Part shown: piece after piece, positions 38,193 to 46,580 of the stretch
Position numbering within the stretch: position 1 is the stretch's first letter
How the letters are laid out: each line of letters opens with the position of its first letter
Assembly: GCA_018262505.1 (NCBI GenBank)
Contig: JAGSYV010000007.1
Coordinates: forward strand, 1 to 51,956
DNA: 51,956 nt
Direction of reading: 5' to 3'
From: Pseudomonadota bacterium
GTDB taxonomy: Bacteria; Pseudomonadota; Alphaproteobacteria; Rhizobiales; Pleomorphomonadaceae
Position numbers and translations under genes: made by a program
The notes under the pieces: generated by a model
Told to the model about the DNA's origin: nothing
Seen by the model: the letters and a program-made list of their open reading frames with translations, nothing else
Databases searched by the model: none

Positions 38193-39280
38193 TGCGCGAG
38201 AACACCCGCTCCGACCCGCGCAGGATCGCTCGCGGTGGCGAGCGCCAGCGCCTCGATCCCTTCGTTGTCGCGACCGGCGATGCCGGACCACGCGACCAAC
38301 GCGATCTGATGGAACGACCGTTCTTCTCCTTGTCGAAGACGCCGCGTGTTCGCCCCATCCTTTACAAGGCGGCCGACGTTGAAGTGCAGGTGCTCGGCAT
38401 GCCCGAGCACGGCATGGCGACCATCTGGGATGCCGACGTGTTGATCTGGGCCGCCTCCCAGATAGTCGCTGCTGAGAACCATGGGCTCAGGACGTCGCGG
38501 TTCATCCGTTTCACGCCCTACCAGTTGCTGCGCGGCATCGGCCGCGAGACCGGCAATCGGCAATACGTGCTGCTGAAGGCGTCGCTGGCGCGGCTGCAGT
38601 CGACCGTTGTCGCCACGACCATCCGCAACGGCGCTCATTGGCGGCGCCGGCAGTTCTCGTGGATCAACGAGTGGGAGGAGATGGCGACGCGGGACGGCCG
38701 CGTCGAGGGTATGGAGTTCGTCCTACCCGAATGGTTCTACAACGGCGTCGTCGACCGTTCGCTCGTCCTCGCCATCGACCCGGACTATTTCCGGCTGACC
38801 GGCGGAATCGAGCGTTGGCTCTATCGCGTCGCCCGCAAGCACGCCGGCCGGCAGCCACATGGCTGGCTATTCGAAATCCACCATCTCCATGAGAAATCCG
38901 GCAGCCTCGCGCGCATCTCCGATTTCGCGCTCGACCTGCGCCACATCGCGGCCCGCCAGCCCCTGCCGGGATACCGTCTGGCGATCGAACGCGACGACGG
39001 CCCCGAGCGTCTGCGCATCTTGCCCGCCGAACCCCGCAGTGTGTCGTCCACAGTGCCTGTGGATAGAGCTGTGGAACTCATCGGCACATCAGGCGCAACG
39101 GGTATCGGCACATCGGGCGCAGCCCTATCGGCACATCAGGCGCACGGATCGCAGTTAAGCCTTTGGTCCGTTGTGCAAAATCCGCCGCCTAACTCTTCTA
39201 ACTCAGAATCTAACTCTTTTTTTGAGGCGCGAGACCAGTCACCGCATAGTGCCGTCACGCCGGTGGAGCGCGTGCCATGA
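38192..39280 (+). CDS. repA: Replication initiator protein A (RepA-like)
   Basis: 362 residues from the ATG at 38192, coupled to the upstream gene. The initiator domain covers about 20-275: LMERPFFSLSKTPRVRPILY, GMATIWDADVLIWAASQI, RFTPYQLLRGIGR, YVLLKASLARLQSTVV, EFVLPEWFYNGV and LTGGIERWLYRVARKHAG, the RPA/RepA family of plasmids and ICEs. It would start replication of the excised circle. The last 75 residues are low-complexity because the DNA there carries iteron-like repeats (see candidate origin). Overlaps parA by four bases. Confidence 0.9.
   Translation: MRENTRSDPRRIARGGERQRLDPFVVATGDAGPRDQRDLMERPFFSLSKTPRVRPILYKAADVEVQVLGMPEHGMATIWDADVLIWAASQIVAAENHGLRTSRFIRFTPYQLLRGIGRETGNRQYVLLKASLARLQSTVVATTIRNGAHWRRRQFSWINEWEEMATRDGRVEGMEFVLPEWFYNGVVDRSLVLAIDPDYFRLTGGIERWLYRVARKHAGRQPHGWLFEIHHLHEKSGSLARISDFALDLRHIAARQPLPGYRLAIERDDGPERLRILPAEPRSVSSTVPVDRAVELIGTSGATGIGTSGAALSAHQAHGSQLSLWSVVQNPPPNSSNSESNSFFEARDQSPHSAVTPVERVP
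39047..39216. other. Candidate replication origin inside the 3' end of repA
   Basis: Three kinds of origin element in order. (1) A palindrome TCCACAG-TGC-CTGTGGA (39047-39063), whose right arm TGTGGATAG differs from a DnaA box by one base. (2) Three 18-bp direct repeats ATCGGCACATCrGGCGCA at 39080-39097, 39104-39121 and 39127-39144, spaced 24 and 23 bases, about two helical turns. (3) An AT-rich stretch with three CTAACTC repeats (39189, 39198, 39210) ending in a T-run, like an unwinding element. RepA would bind the iterons. Confidence 0.6.
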
Positions 39281-39930
39281 TCGTCGCTCTCCTCAACCAG
39301 AAGGGGGGCGTCGGCAAGACGACACTGGCGCTGCATCTTGCTGGCGAATGGGCTCGGCAGGGAAAGCGGGTCACGCTCGTCGATGCCGATCCGCAAGGCT
39401 CGGCGCTCGATTGGTCCGAGCAACGGGCTCGCGACAGCGGCTCTCGAAGCTTCGGCGTCGTGGGCCTTGCCCGTGACACGCTGCACCGCGAAGCGCCGGA
39501 ACTGGCTCGCGATGCCGATCACATCGTCATCGACGGTCCGCCGCGTGTCGCCGGTCTGATGCGTTCGGCGCTGCTCGCCAGCGACCTAGTGCTGATCCCG
39601 GTGCAGCCGTCGCCCTTCGACGGCTGGGCCTCGGCCGAGATGCTGGCTCTGATCCGTGAGGCGAAGATCTATCGCCCCGATCTTGTCGCCCGCTTCGTCC
39701 TGAACCGCTGCGGCGCCCGCACCGTCATTGCCCGCGAGACAGCCGAGACGCTTGCCGACCACGATCCGCCGCTTTTGTCGGCCCGGATCGGCCAGCGCGT
39801 CGCCTTCGCCGACGCGGCGCAGTCCGGTCGCCTCGTCTTCGAGATCGACGAGGAAAGCCCGGCAGCGCGGGAAGTCACAGCGCTCGCGGACGAGATCAGC
39901 CGCCTTGATGTTGCGAGGGCGGTGCCATGA
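39277..39930 (+). CDS. parA: ParA-family partition ATPase
   Basis: 217 residues, MIVALLNQKGGVGKTTLALHLA with the deviant Walker A KGGVGKTT (9-16), LVDADPQGSALDW (Walker A') and VIDGPPRVAGL (switch). Small ParA of the type Ib kind without N-terminal DNA-binding domain. Sits between repA and a ribbon-helix-helix gene, overlapping each by four bases: a rep-par cassette that would keep the excised ICE from being lost at division. Confidence 0.93.
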   Translation: MIVALLNQKGGVGKTTLALHLAGEWARQGKRVTLVDADPQGSALDWSEQRARDSGSRSFGVVGLARDTLHREAPELARDADHIVIDGPPRVAGLMRSALLASDLVLIPVQPSPFDGWASAEMLALIREAKIYRPDLVARFVLNRCGARTVIARETAETLADHDPPLLSARIGQRVAFADAAQSGRLVFEIDEESPAAREVTALADEISRLDVARAVP

Positions 39931-40181
39931 ACGCCAAGCCCCCAAAGCACGGTTTCGCTTCCCGGCCCGCCGACCCCGAGAGCTGGGTCAAAGCGGCCGA
40001 GGCATCGTCGACTCGCGCTTCCGAGAGTACCGGCTTCACCGCCCGGTTGACCATCGATGTAACGCCGACCCTGCGCGGCCGCATCAAGATTGCCGCCTTC
40101 CAGTGTGGTGTCACGGTCGCCGACATGTTGCGTGACCTGCTCGCGCGCGAATTCCCTGAAGACCCTGGAGATGCCCCATGA
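39927..40181 (+). CDS. ParG-like ribbon-helix-helix protein
   Basis: 84 residues. The disordered basic/polar N-terminal half (to about 40) is followed by TARLTIDVTPTLRGRIKIAAFQCGVTVADMLRDLL, a ribbon-helix-helix pattern (strand, then two helices). Placed right after parA, as the centromere-binding partner of type Ib systems; the flexible N-terminus would stimulate ParA. It overlaps both neighbours by four bases. Family inferred from pattern and position. Confidence 0.7.
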   Translation: MNAKPPKHGFASRPADPESWVKAAEASSTRASESTGFTARLTIDVTPTLRGRIKIAAFQCGVTVADMLRDLLAREFPEDPGDAP

Positions 40182-40765
40182 CGGACCATTCCTCCGCACC
40201 GCCGCCGCGGTCCGGCGACATCATCCTGCCGCCGAAAGAGCCGAGGACGCCGCGCCTGACCCAGGTCGAACTGACCTGGATCGAGAAGAGGATCGAGCAC
40301 TGGATCCGCTTCGGCCATCCCGTCCACGATCAGATCCTCGACCGTCGCCGACGTCTCGTCAGCTTCGCCTCCGGCAGCATCTTCGCCTTCGTCCGATGGG
40401 CGTCGAACGATTTCGGCACGGTCGTGTCCCGGATGGATGTCGTGCGGGCGGTGTCTGCCGGCGAACCTTACCAGACGCTGCCCTTCGTCCGTCCCGGTGG
40501 CGACATCCTGCTGAAGGTCGACAGTTGGCCGAAGGTTGAGCGCGTGCTGAAACTCATCGACGCGATCGAGGCGCTCGACATCGACCCGGCCGACGTCTCG
40601 CTCGACCACTGGCGACACATCCACAATCGGCTCGCTACTGGGCACGAGCCGCGCGCCTACACGGTTGACCAGCATCGCGCCTGGCTGCTGCGTCGGAAGG
40701 TCGATCCCGACCGTCCGAACGAGCCGGATGCAACGTTTCCTCTTGCGGGGAGGAAGACCCCATGA
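40178..40765 (+). CDS. DUF2840 domain-containing protein
   Basis: 195 residues. LTQVELTWIEKRIEHWIRFGHP, RRRLVSFASGSIFAFVRWASNDFGTVVSRMDVVRAV and GGDILLKVDSWPKVERVLKLIDAIEAL are the conserved blocks of DUF2840, always found between parA and traF in ICEs of this kind. No known activity; may take part in replication or transfer. Translationally coupled on both sides. Confidence 0.9.
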   Translation: MTDHSSAPPPRSGDIILPPKEPRTPRLTQVELTWIEKRIEHWIRFGHPVHDQILDRRRRLVSFASGSIFAFVRWASNDFGTVVSRMDVVRAVSAGEPYQTLPFVRPGGDILLKVDSWPKVERVLKLIDAIEALDIDPADVSLDHWRHIHNRLATGHEPRAYTVDQHRAWLLRRKVDPDRPNEPDATFPLAGRKTP

Positions 40766-41307
40766 CCCGCTTCGGCTATGTCATGGTGACGCATTTCTCC
40801 GTCGTCACCTTCACGGCGTTGAACTTCGTGTCGGTCACGCCGCGCCTGATCTGGAACGCTTCGGCGAGCATTCCCGTTGGACTCTACCGCCTACACAAGA
40901 TCGACGCTCCTGATGTTGGCGACCTAGTCGCCGTCGCGCCACCCGAGCCGATCGCCCGATACCTTGCCGATCGCAATTACCTGCCACGCAAGGTGCCGCT
41001 CCTGAAATATGTCGCCGCCTTTTCCGGGCAGACGATCTGCCGAACTGGCACCGTCATCGCCATCGACGGCAAGGACATCGCGACGGCGCTCGAGTACGAT
41101 CGATTGGGCCGGGACCTGCCGACCTGGAGTGGCTGCCATCGGCTTGCTGGCGGCGAGGTTTTTCTCCTCAATGCCGACGTCCCCGACAGCCTGGACGGGC
41201 GGTATTTCGGCGTGCTGTCCGCCGAGGCGATCCTCGGCGCCATGACGCCGATTTGGACGAGAGACGGCGGATTGTCCGCCGTTCAGGCAGCTGACCACGG
41301 GCATTGA
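40762..41307 (+). CDS. traF: Conjugative transfer signal peptidase TraF
   Basis: 181-residue S26 family serine peptidase. One N-terminal membrane segment (about 8-26), catalytic Ser36 in SASIPVGLYRL and general-base Lys82 in VPLLKYVAAFSGQTI, then the C-terminal box GEVFLLNADVPDSLDGRYFG. In RP4 TraF processes and cyclises the pilin TrbC. The start overlaps DUF2840 by four bases. Confidence 0.92.
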   Translation: MTRFGYVMVTHFSVVTFTALNFVSVTPRLIWNASASIPVGLYRLHKIDAPDVGDLVAVAPPEPIARYLADRNYLPRKVPLLKYVAAFSGQTICRTGTVIAIDGKDIATALEYDRLGRDLPTWSGCHRLAGGEVFLLNADVPDSLDGRYFGVLSAEAILGAMTPIWTRDGGLSAVQAADHGH

Positions 41308-41350
41308 GCCTGTTATCGGTTCGCGATTCCAGAAAGATCCGGAGCCTTCC

Positions 41351-42094
41351 ATGACCGCCCAACCCAAACGGCGAGCGAGCTTGTGCGTCGCGACGATGGT
41401 GCTTATCCTGTTGCCGAGCGTCGTGCCGCCGAACTGCTCCGCTCTGGCAGCGGACAATCCCTTTGCCTCGCCTGCAAAGGACGCCCCATATGCCGCCTTC
41501 ATCGCCGAGGCGGCGCAGCGTTTTGAGCTTCCCACCGCCTGGATACGCGCGGTCATGCGCGCCGAGAGCGACGGTGATCCCCGGGCGCTTTCACCGAAGG
41601 GCGCTGTCGGACTGATGCAGATCATGCCCGACACATGGGCAGAAATCCGCATTCGCTATCGCCTTGGCGGCGATCCATACGATCCGCACGACAACATCGT
41701 CGCCGGCGCGGCCTATATCCGCGAACTCTGCGACCGCTATGGATCGCCCGGCTGGATCGCCGCCTACAATGCCGGTTCCAGCCGCTATGAGGCATCGCTG
41801 AAGGGCCGTCCCCTTCCGGCGGAAACCCGTGCTTATCTCGATGCCATCGCACCGAACCTCGACGGTACCGGCATCGCCGACAACACAGCGATTGCGCCAT
41901 CCGACGTACTTCTATGGACCCGTGCGCCGCTCTTCATGGCGTGGTCAGAACGCACTCGGGATACCGATTCTTTGCAGAACGAGCGCTCGTTGACCGATGC
42001 TCCTGTGACCACCACCGTGCGCGACGTCTCCGCCATCGTGCCGCAGTCCGGCGGTTTGTTTGTCGCGCGAGCTGGCACGGGACAACAGCCATGA
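41351..42094 (+). CDS. Lytic transglycosylase (VirB1/TrbN-like)
   Basis: 247 residues. Basic start and hydrophobic segment (about 10-33) form a signal peptide ending ALAAD. The SLT domain (about 45-160) has the catalytic Glu72 in MRAESDGDPRALSPKGAVGLMQIMPDTW, the GLMQ box, and WIAAYNAGSSRYE. It would open the peptidoglycan for the transfer apparatus. The last 85 residues have no domain. Separated from traF by 43 bases. Confidence 0.92.
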   Translation: MTAQPKRRASLCVATMVLILLPSVVPPNCSALAADNPFASPAKDAPYAAFIAEAAQRFELPTAWIRAVMRAESDGDPRALSPKGAVGLMQIMPDTWAEIRIRYRLGGDPYDPHDNIVAGAAYIRELCDRYGSPGWIAAYNAGSSRYEASLKGRPLPAETRAYLDAIAPNLDGTGIADNTAIAPSDVLLWTRAPLFMAWSERTRDTDSLQNERSLTDAPVTTTVRDVSAIVPQSGGLFVARAGTGQQP

Positions 42095-42297
42095 GCATCG
42101 TGACCGGGCCGGACCAGTGGGAGGTTGCAGTGTGCAGGGGAGGGGCTGGCAAGAGTCTTCTTCGTTCGCAGGAGAGGTGCAAACGCGACAGAGGGAGGAG
42201 GGCAAGATTAAAGCGGACGGCACCCCATGGGTCCAATCCGCAGGGCAAGCCCTTGTCTGCACACTGTTTTGGGTGGCACGCCTCCGGGCCACCATAG
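42091..42297 (+). CDS. Doubtful 68-residue frame before the relaxase
   Basis: Begins MSIVTGPDQWEVAVCRGG, overlapping the transglycosylase stop by four bases (ATGA), then becomes Arg-rich and runs into the palindromes of the candidate oriT. The start coupling is suggestive but composition is not protein-like. Reported only because the overlap matches the style of the neighbouring genes. Confidence 0.2.
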   Translation: MSIVTGPDQWEVAVCRGGAGKSLLRSQERCKRDRGRRARLKRTAPHGSNPQGKPLSAHCFGWHASGPP

Positions 42298-42314
42298 TGC
42301 CGCGAGGCGCGGCA
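42242..42314. other. Candidate transfer origin (oriT) upstream of rlxS
   Basis: Three inverted repeats in 73 bases: AGGGC-AA-GCCCT (42242-42253), GGTGGC / GCCACC (42272-42293) and TGCCGCG-AGG-CGCGGCA (42298-42314). They end 67 bases before the relaxase start. Relaxases commonly nick next to such repeats just upstream of their own gene, and this placement is known for the related ICEMlSymR7A relaxase region. The nick site is not identified. Confidence 0.45.
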
Positions 42315-42381
42315 AAGCTAGCAGCCGCCGGGCTTTTCGCGGCACTCGTCGCCGAAACCGGCAGTTTCGGGCGGAGCGGCC

Positions 42382-44433
42382 ATGAACGGCGATGACGATA
42401 ACCGTTTCCGGCCGAGGCCCGGCCGTGTCCGCTCCGATGCACCGAAGGCCGGACAGGCAAAGAGCTTCCTCAGCAAGGTTCGGAAGAACACGCGCCTGCA
42501 GCAGGCCGCGTCTGGCCGAAGCCGATCGGCCAAGAGCAGCGGTCCCGGTCGCGCTGCCAACGGTACGAGTATTGTCGCCTCCGGCCGAGGCGTGCAGCGC
42601 GGGCGCGGCGCGGCCTTCGTGCGCGCTCGCAACCTGTCGAACGGCTGGAGTCACCGCCAGCCCGGCAGCCGCCGCGTCGTTGTCAAATCCCGTTCCGTCC
42701 GGGGGGCGGGCAAGAACGGCAAGGCTGCCGCTCATCTGCGCTATATCCAGCGCGACGGAACTGCCCGCGACGGCGAGCGCGGCCGGCTCTATTCAGCGGA
42801 ACAGGATCGCGCCGATGGCGATGCCTTCCTCGATCGCGGCAAGGACGATCGCCACCAGTTCCGTTTCATCGTCTCGCCGGAGGATGCCGCCGATCTTGCC
42901 GATCTGACCGGTTATACCCGCGAACTGATGGCGCAGGTCGAAACCGACCTCGGCACCAAGCTTGATTGGGTCGCGGTCAATCATCACAATACCGGCCATC
43001 CCCATGTGCATGTCATCGTCAACGGTCGCGATGCGCTCGGCGAGGACCTCGTCATCAATGGCGACTATCTCGCCAATGGCATCCGTGAGCGGGCGAGCGA
43101 ACTGGCTACGCTGGAACTCGGTCCCGTCACCGAGATCGAGCAGCGTCGCAAGCTCATGGCGGAGATCGATCAAGATCGGCTCACCCGCATCGACCGGGCG
43201 ATGATCGCCGAGGCCGAAGACCGGTTGCTTGACCTCCGATATGAACCGGGCGATCTGCGCGGCCAGTCTGACCGGACAATGCGGCTACGCCGTCTCGGCA
43301 AACTGGGCGACGTGGGCCTTGCCACCGAGCACGCACCGGGCGTCTGGGAATTGAGCGAACGGCTGGATCCGACGCTGCGCGAGATGGGCGAGCGCGGCGA
43401 CATCATCCGCACCATGCAGACAGCGCTCCGGGCCGAGGGCTTCGAACGCGATCCGATGAGTTTCCAGATTCATGACGCCGCGCCCGCCACGCCGATCATA
43501 GGCCGCGTCATCGACAAACATCTCTCCGATGAGTTGGGCGAGAACCTGACCCTCGTCGTCGATGGCATCGACGGACGGACGCATCATGTCTCCGGCTTCG
43601 ATCCGGCCCGCGTCGAGGGCGCCCGTATCGGCAGTGTCATCGAGATCGGGCCGCCAGACAGCGCTGGCCGCCCCTCCGATCGCGCCATCGCCGGTGTTGC
43701 CGAGGATGGCATTTATCGGCCAAGTCGCCATCTGGAACAGGCGCAGTTCGATGGGCGCGTGCCGAACGGCGACTATGAGGCCTTCGTAGAGTCCCATGTC
43801 CGGCGGCTGGAGGCGTTGCGCCGCGCCGGGATCGCGGAGCGGATCGACGCCGATCAGTGGCGCATCCCCGACGACTTCCAGGCGCAGGCCGTCGCTCATG
43901 ACGCCGGCCGAAATGCCCGCGCCAATATCCGTATCCTCTCGACCTTCGATCTTGAGAAGCAGATCGGCGCCGAGGGGCCGACCTGGCTGGACCGACGGCT
44001 GGTCGGCGCGGGCGCGTCCGACCTGTCGGTGGCAGGATTTGGCGGGCAAGTGCGCGAGGCGATGGAGCAGCGGCGCGAGACGCTGATCGAGCGGGGTGAT
44101 ACTGTCCGTCAGTCCGACGGCCGCATTGTCTATCGGCGCAACCTGATCGCTACGCTTCAAGAGCGCGAGGTTGCCCGTGTCGGCGAGGAGATGGCAGCGA
44201 AGAAGGCCCTGCCGTTCCGGGCTGCCGCCGATGGCGAGACCGTAAGCGGCACCTTCACCGGAGCGGTGCAGCTATCGAGCGGCAAGTTCGCGATCGTCGA
44301 GAAGTCTCACGAGTTCACCCTTGTCCCGTGGCGGCCGGTCATCGACCGCCAGCTTGGTCGCGAAGTCTCGGGCATCGTCCGTGGCGGATCGGTGTCGTGG
44401 CAATTGGGGCCGCAAAGGGGAATAGCGCTGTGA
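42382..44433 (+). CDS. rlxS: Relaxase RlxS (VirD2-like, DUF3363)
   Basis: 683 residues. Arg/Ser-rich basic N-terminus (1-110), then the relaxase domain: Tyr121 in AAHLRYIQRDG as likely nicking residue, HQFRFIVSPEDA, and the metal triad in HNTGHPHVHVIVNGRD (His206, His208, His210). The C-terminal half is DUF3363 (about 400-680). It would nick oriT, stay bound to the 5' end and pilot the strand to TraG. Purine-rich GGGCGGAGCGG before the ATG. Confidence 0.92.
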   Translation: MNGDDDNRFRPRPGRVRSDAPKAGQAKSFLSKVRKNTRLQQAASGRSRSAKSSGPGRAANGTSIVASGRGVQRGRGAAFVRARNLSNGWSHRQPGSRRVVVKSRSVRGAGKNGKAAAHLRYIQRDGTARDGERGRLYSAEQDRADGDAFLDRGKDDRHQFRFIVSPEDAADLADLTGYTRELMAQVETDLGTKLDWVAVNHHNTGHPHVHVIVNGRDALGEDLVINGDYLANGIRERASELATLELGPVTEIEQRRKLMAEIDQDRLTRIDRAMIAEAEDRLLDLRYEPGDLRGQSDRTMRLRRLGKLGDVGLATEHAPGVWELSERLDPTLREMGERGDIIRTMQTALRAEGFERDPMSFQIHDAAPATPIIGRVIDKHLSDELGENLTLVVDGIDGRTHHVSGFDPARVEGARIGSVIEIGPPDSAGRPSDRAIAGVAEDGIYRPSRHLEQAQFDGRVPNGDYEAFVESHVRRLEALRRAGIAERIDADQWRIPDDFQAQAVAHDAGRNARANIRILSTFDLEKQIGAEGPTWLDRRLVGAGASDLSVAGFGGQVREAMEQRRETLIERGDTVRQSDGRIVYRRNLIATLQEREVARVGEEMAAKKALPFRAAADGETVSGTFTGAVQLSSGKFAIVEKSHEFTLVPWRPVIDRQLGREVSGIVRGGSVSWQLGPQRGIAL

Positions 44434-44446
44434 AGGTACAACAATT

Positions 44447-45361
44447 CTACACAGACATTGAGACGCTTGCGATGGCTTTGCGGAGCCATAGATGAGCAGG
44501 ATCGCTGCCGCGCCGTTCGTGCCAGACCTGAACGAAGGGAAATGGCGATATCGAGAACGGCGGCTCGAAGACGACAAGATTCGGATCGTGCTCATAGGGT
44601 GCAAGGGCTTTCCGGGCCACGGTCAAAACGAGGTCTGTCCCATGGATTAGCCGTGCCGCGGTCCCCCAATGCGGTAGCGTAACGGCGATGCGGCGAGAGT
44701 GACCGCAAGCATGCAAGGCTGATTCGATCTCAGTGTTTGCTTCACCCTTCATCGCAACGAGCACATGTGGTCGGGTAAGATAGGTTCCAATGTCGAGACA
44801 GTCATGGCTCTCCAATCCCTCCCGATCCGCGAGGCACGCGAAGTGCTCTAGGAAAAGCTGCGCAGCTTCGATCCGTTCCGGAAGATCGGGAAACACACCC
44901 AAGGCCAGATCGCAGTCCCCATCCAGCACCTGTCGGAGCATCGATTCCCGGCTGGATTGGGTTACCACCAAGTCGAACTTCGGCGCTTCAAGGCGCAGCA
45001 TTTTCATCAGGCTTGGGAGAATTACAGCAGAGCCATAATCCGACATTGCAAGGTGGAATGTCCGTTTCTCCCTGGCAGGATCGAAACCTCCAGTTCCGAG
45101 AACCTCACGTATCTGTCGTAAGGCTTCGGTTAGCGCGGGAGCGATTTCAAGCGCCCTGGTGCTCGGCACGAGTTGGCCATCGCGGCGGATCAGGAGGGAG
45201 TCACCGAACAGATGCCGTAGACGCGCGAGCGCGTGGCTAACGGCCGGCTGGCTCATGTTCAGCCGGGAGGCAGTGCGCGACACATGCCGCTCTGACAGTA
45301 GAGCTTCCAGGACCACCAACAGGTTAAGGTCGACACCGCGAAGCATATTCACATCATGCAT
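44447..45361 (-). CDS. LysR-family transcriptional regulator (NodD-like branch)
   Basis: 304 residues from MHDVNMLRGVDLNLL (ATG 45361). The winged helix at about 12-70 reads LVVLEALLSERHVSRTASRLNMSQPAVSHALARLRHLFGDSLLIRR; the effector-binding domain follows. Divergent from the DMT transporter gene with 70 bases between, the usual place of a LysR target promoter. Lies only 13 bases beyond the relaxase end on the opposite strand. Likely controls the transporter/azoreductase genes; inducer unknown. Confidence 0.9.
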   Translation of the reverse strand: MHDVNMLRGVDLNLLVVLEALLSERHVSRTASRLNMSQPAVSHALARLRHLFGDSLLIRRDGQLVPSTRALEIAPALTEALRQIREVLGTGGFDPAREKRTFHLAMSDYGSAVILPSLMKMLRLEAPKFDLVVTQSSRESMLRQVLDGDCDLALGVFPDLPERIEAAQLFLEHFACLADREGLESHDCLDIGTYLTRPHVLVAMKGEANTEIESALHACGHSRRIAVTLPHWGTAARLIHGTDLVLTVARKALAPYEHDPNLVVFEPPFSISPFPFVQVWHERRGSDPAHLWLRKAIASVSMSV

Positions 45362-45411
45362 ATCGAAGATATTACATCGGAATTTCCATTTATAAAGCGG
45401 ATATTGCATCT
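45360..45411. promoter_or_regulatory. LysR-type operator region
   Basis: ATATC-GAA-GATAT (45360-45372) is a perfect palindrome with T and A at LysR-box-like positions. The half-site ATATTACATC (near 45370) recurs as ATATTGCATC (near 45401), 31 bases or three helical turns away, as in a recognition plus activation site pair. Confidence 0.4.
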
Positions 45412-45431
45412 GGTGAGTCTGGAGGCTCACC

Positions 45432-45914
45432 ATGCAAACCAACTCGCTGTTTCTGATTCTCGCCGCTATCGTCACCGGCGCGGTTGTTCCGTTTCAAGCC
45501 GGGAGCAACGCGGTCCTTGGACGGACGCTCGGCCATCCTCTTTGGGCTACGGTCGTATCCCTTTGCGTTAGCTTCGCCTGCATCCTGCCCGTGATGGCGC
45601 TGGCGAAAGTGGAAGCGCCAACGCTTTTCGCTGTCGCGCATGCCCCCCGCTGGATATGGATCGGCGGCATCGTTGGCGTTGTCTATATCACCGGCGCGCT
45701 GCTGCTTGCGCCAAAGCTCGGTGCCGCTGGCTTCATCACGGCGGCCATCGCCGGGCAGATGCTGGCGTCGATCGTCATCGACCAATGGGGCCTCGTTGGA
45801 CTCCCGCAAAAGCCCGTCTCGTTGTCCCGTCTTGCCGGTCTCGGCCTGATCTTGCTCGGCCTGATTGTGATGCAGTTGCAGACGCTTGGCGTGAAGCCAC
45901 CGGCCAACTCGTGA
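45432..45914 (+). CDS. DMT-family transporter (YdcZ/DUF606-like)
   Basis: 160 residues with five hydrophobic segments: about 5-24, 36-57, 70-92, 96-115 and 132-152. LAAIVTGAVVPFQAGSNAVLGR and AAAIAGQMLASIVIDQWGLVG are the marks of the half-size YdcZ (PF04657) transporters, which function as dimers. Substrate unknown, perhaps a quinone or azo compound given the next gene. Cargo gene. Confidence 0.88.
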   Translation: MQTNSLFLILAAIVTGAVVPFQAGSNAVLGRTLGHPLWATVVSLCVSFACILPVMALAKVEAPTLFAVAHAPRWIWIGGIVGVVYITGALLLAPKLGAAGFITAAIAGQMLASIVIDQWGLVGLPQKPVSLSRLAGLGLILLGLIVMQLQTLGVKPPANS

Positions 45915-45954
45915 CAGCGTAAACTTCACGCCGACGATTCAAGAAAGATCAGCC

Positions 45955-46554
45955 ATGAACCTGCTTCATATCGATTCCAGCATTCTCGGTGAGAAGTCAG
46001 TAAGCCGTATGCTGTCCAGAGCCACCGTCCAGCGATTTAAAGAATACAATCCGGCGGCTGAAATAGTCTATCGTGATGTGGTTGCGGTTCCTGTTCCACA
46101 TCTGACCGGCGACCATCTGGCGGCTTCCCAGGCCATGATGGAAGAGGTCTCGTTTGGCGAAACGCTTCTGGAAGAGTTCATCAATGCGGATGTCATCGTC
46201 ATCGGTGTCGCTTTCTATAATCTATCCATTTCGAGCCAGCTAAAAGCATGGATCGACCGGATTGTGATAGCGGGCAAGACATTTCGCTATGCCGAGAGCG
46301 GCTCAGAAGGATTGGCGCTTAACAAGCGGGTAATCCTCACTGTGGCGCGGGGTGGCCAATACCGACGAGGCGCTTCCCTCGCTTCGTCCGAACACGCAGA
46401 ATCCTATCTTCGTTCGATGTTCGCGTTCATCGGCGTAACAAAGTTCGATGTGATCGCGGCTGAAGGCCTCGCCATCAGCGAAGCGCACAAAGAAAGCGGC
46501 ATACAGGCTGCTTTCGAGGCGATCGCGGTGCTCAATCCGTCCTGCGATCTCTAG
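45955..46554 (+). CDS. azoR: FMN-dependent NADH-azoreductase
   Basis: 199 residues of the flavodoxin-like AzoR family, which reduces quinones and azo bonds with NADH. LLHIDSSILGEKSVSRMLS (FMN phosphate loop), GVAFYNLSISSQLKAWIDRIVIAGKTFRY (flavin-binding PxxNF-type loop, here VAFYNLS where most members have PMYNFxxP), and TVARGGQY. Probably an operon with the transporter 40 bases upstream, a small electrophile-detoxification cargo. Confidence 0.92.
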   Translation: MNLLHIDSSILGEKSVSRMLSRATVQRFKEYNPAAEIVYRDVVAVPVPHLTGDHLAASQAMMEEVSFGETLLEEFINADVIVIGVAFYNLSISSQLKAWIDRIVIAGKTFRYAESGSEGLALNKRVILTVARGGQYRRGASLASSEHAESYLRSMFAFIGVTKFDVIAAEGLAISEAHKESGIQAAFEAIAVLNPSCDL

Positions 46555-46580
46555 CCGACGCTCCGCGAGAGGGTTGTGCG

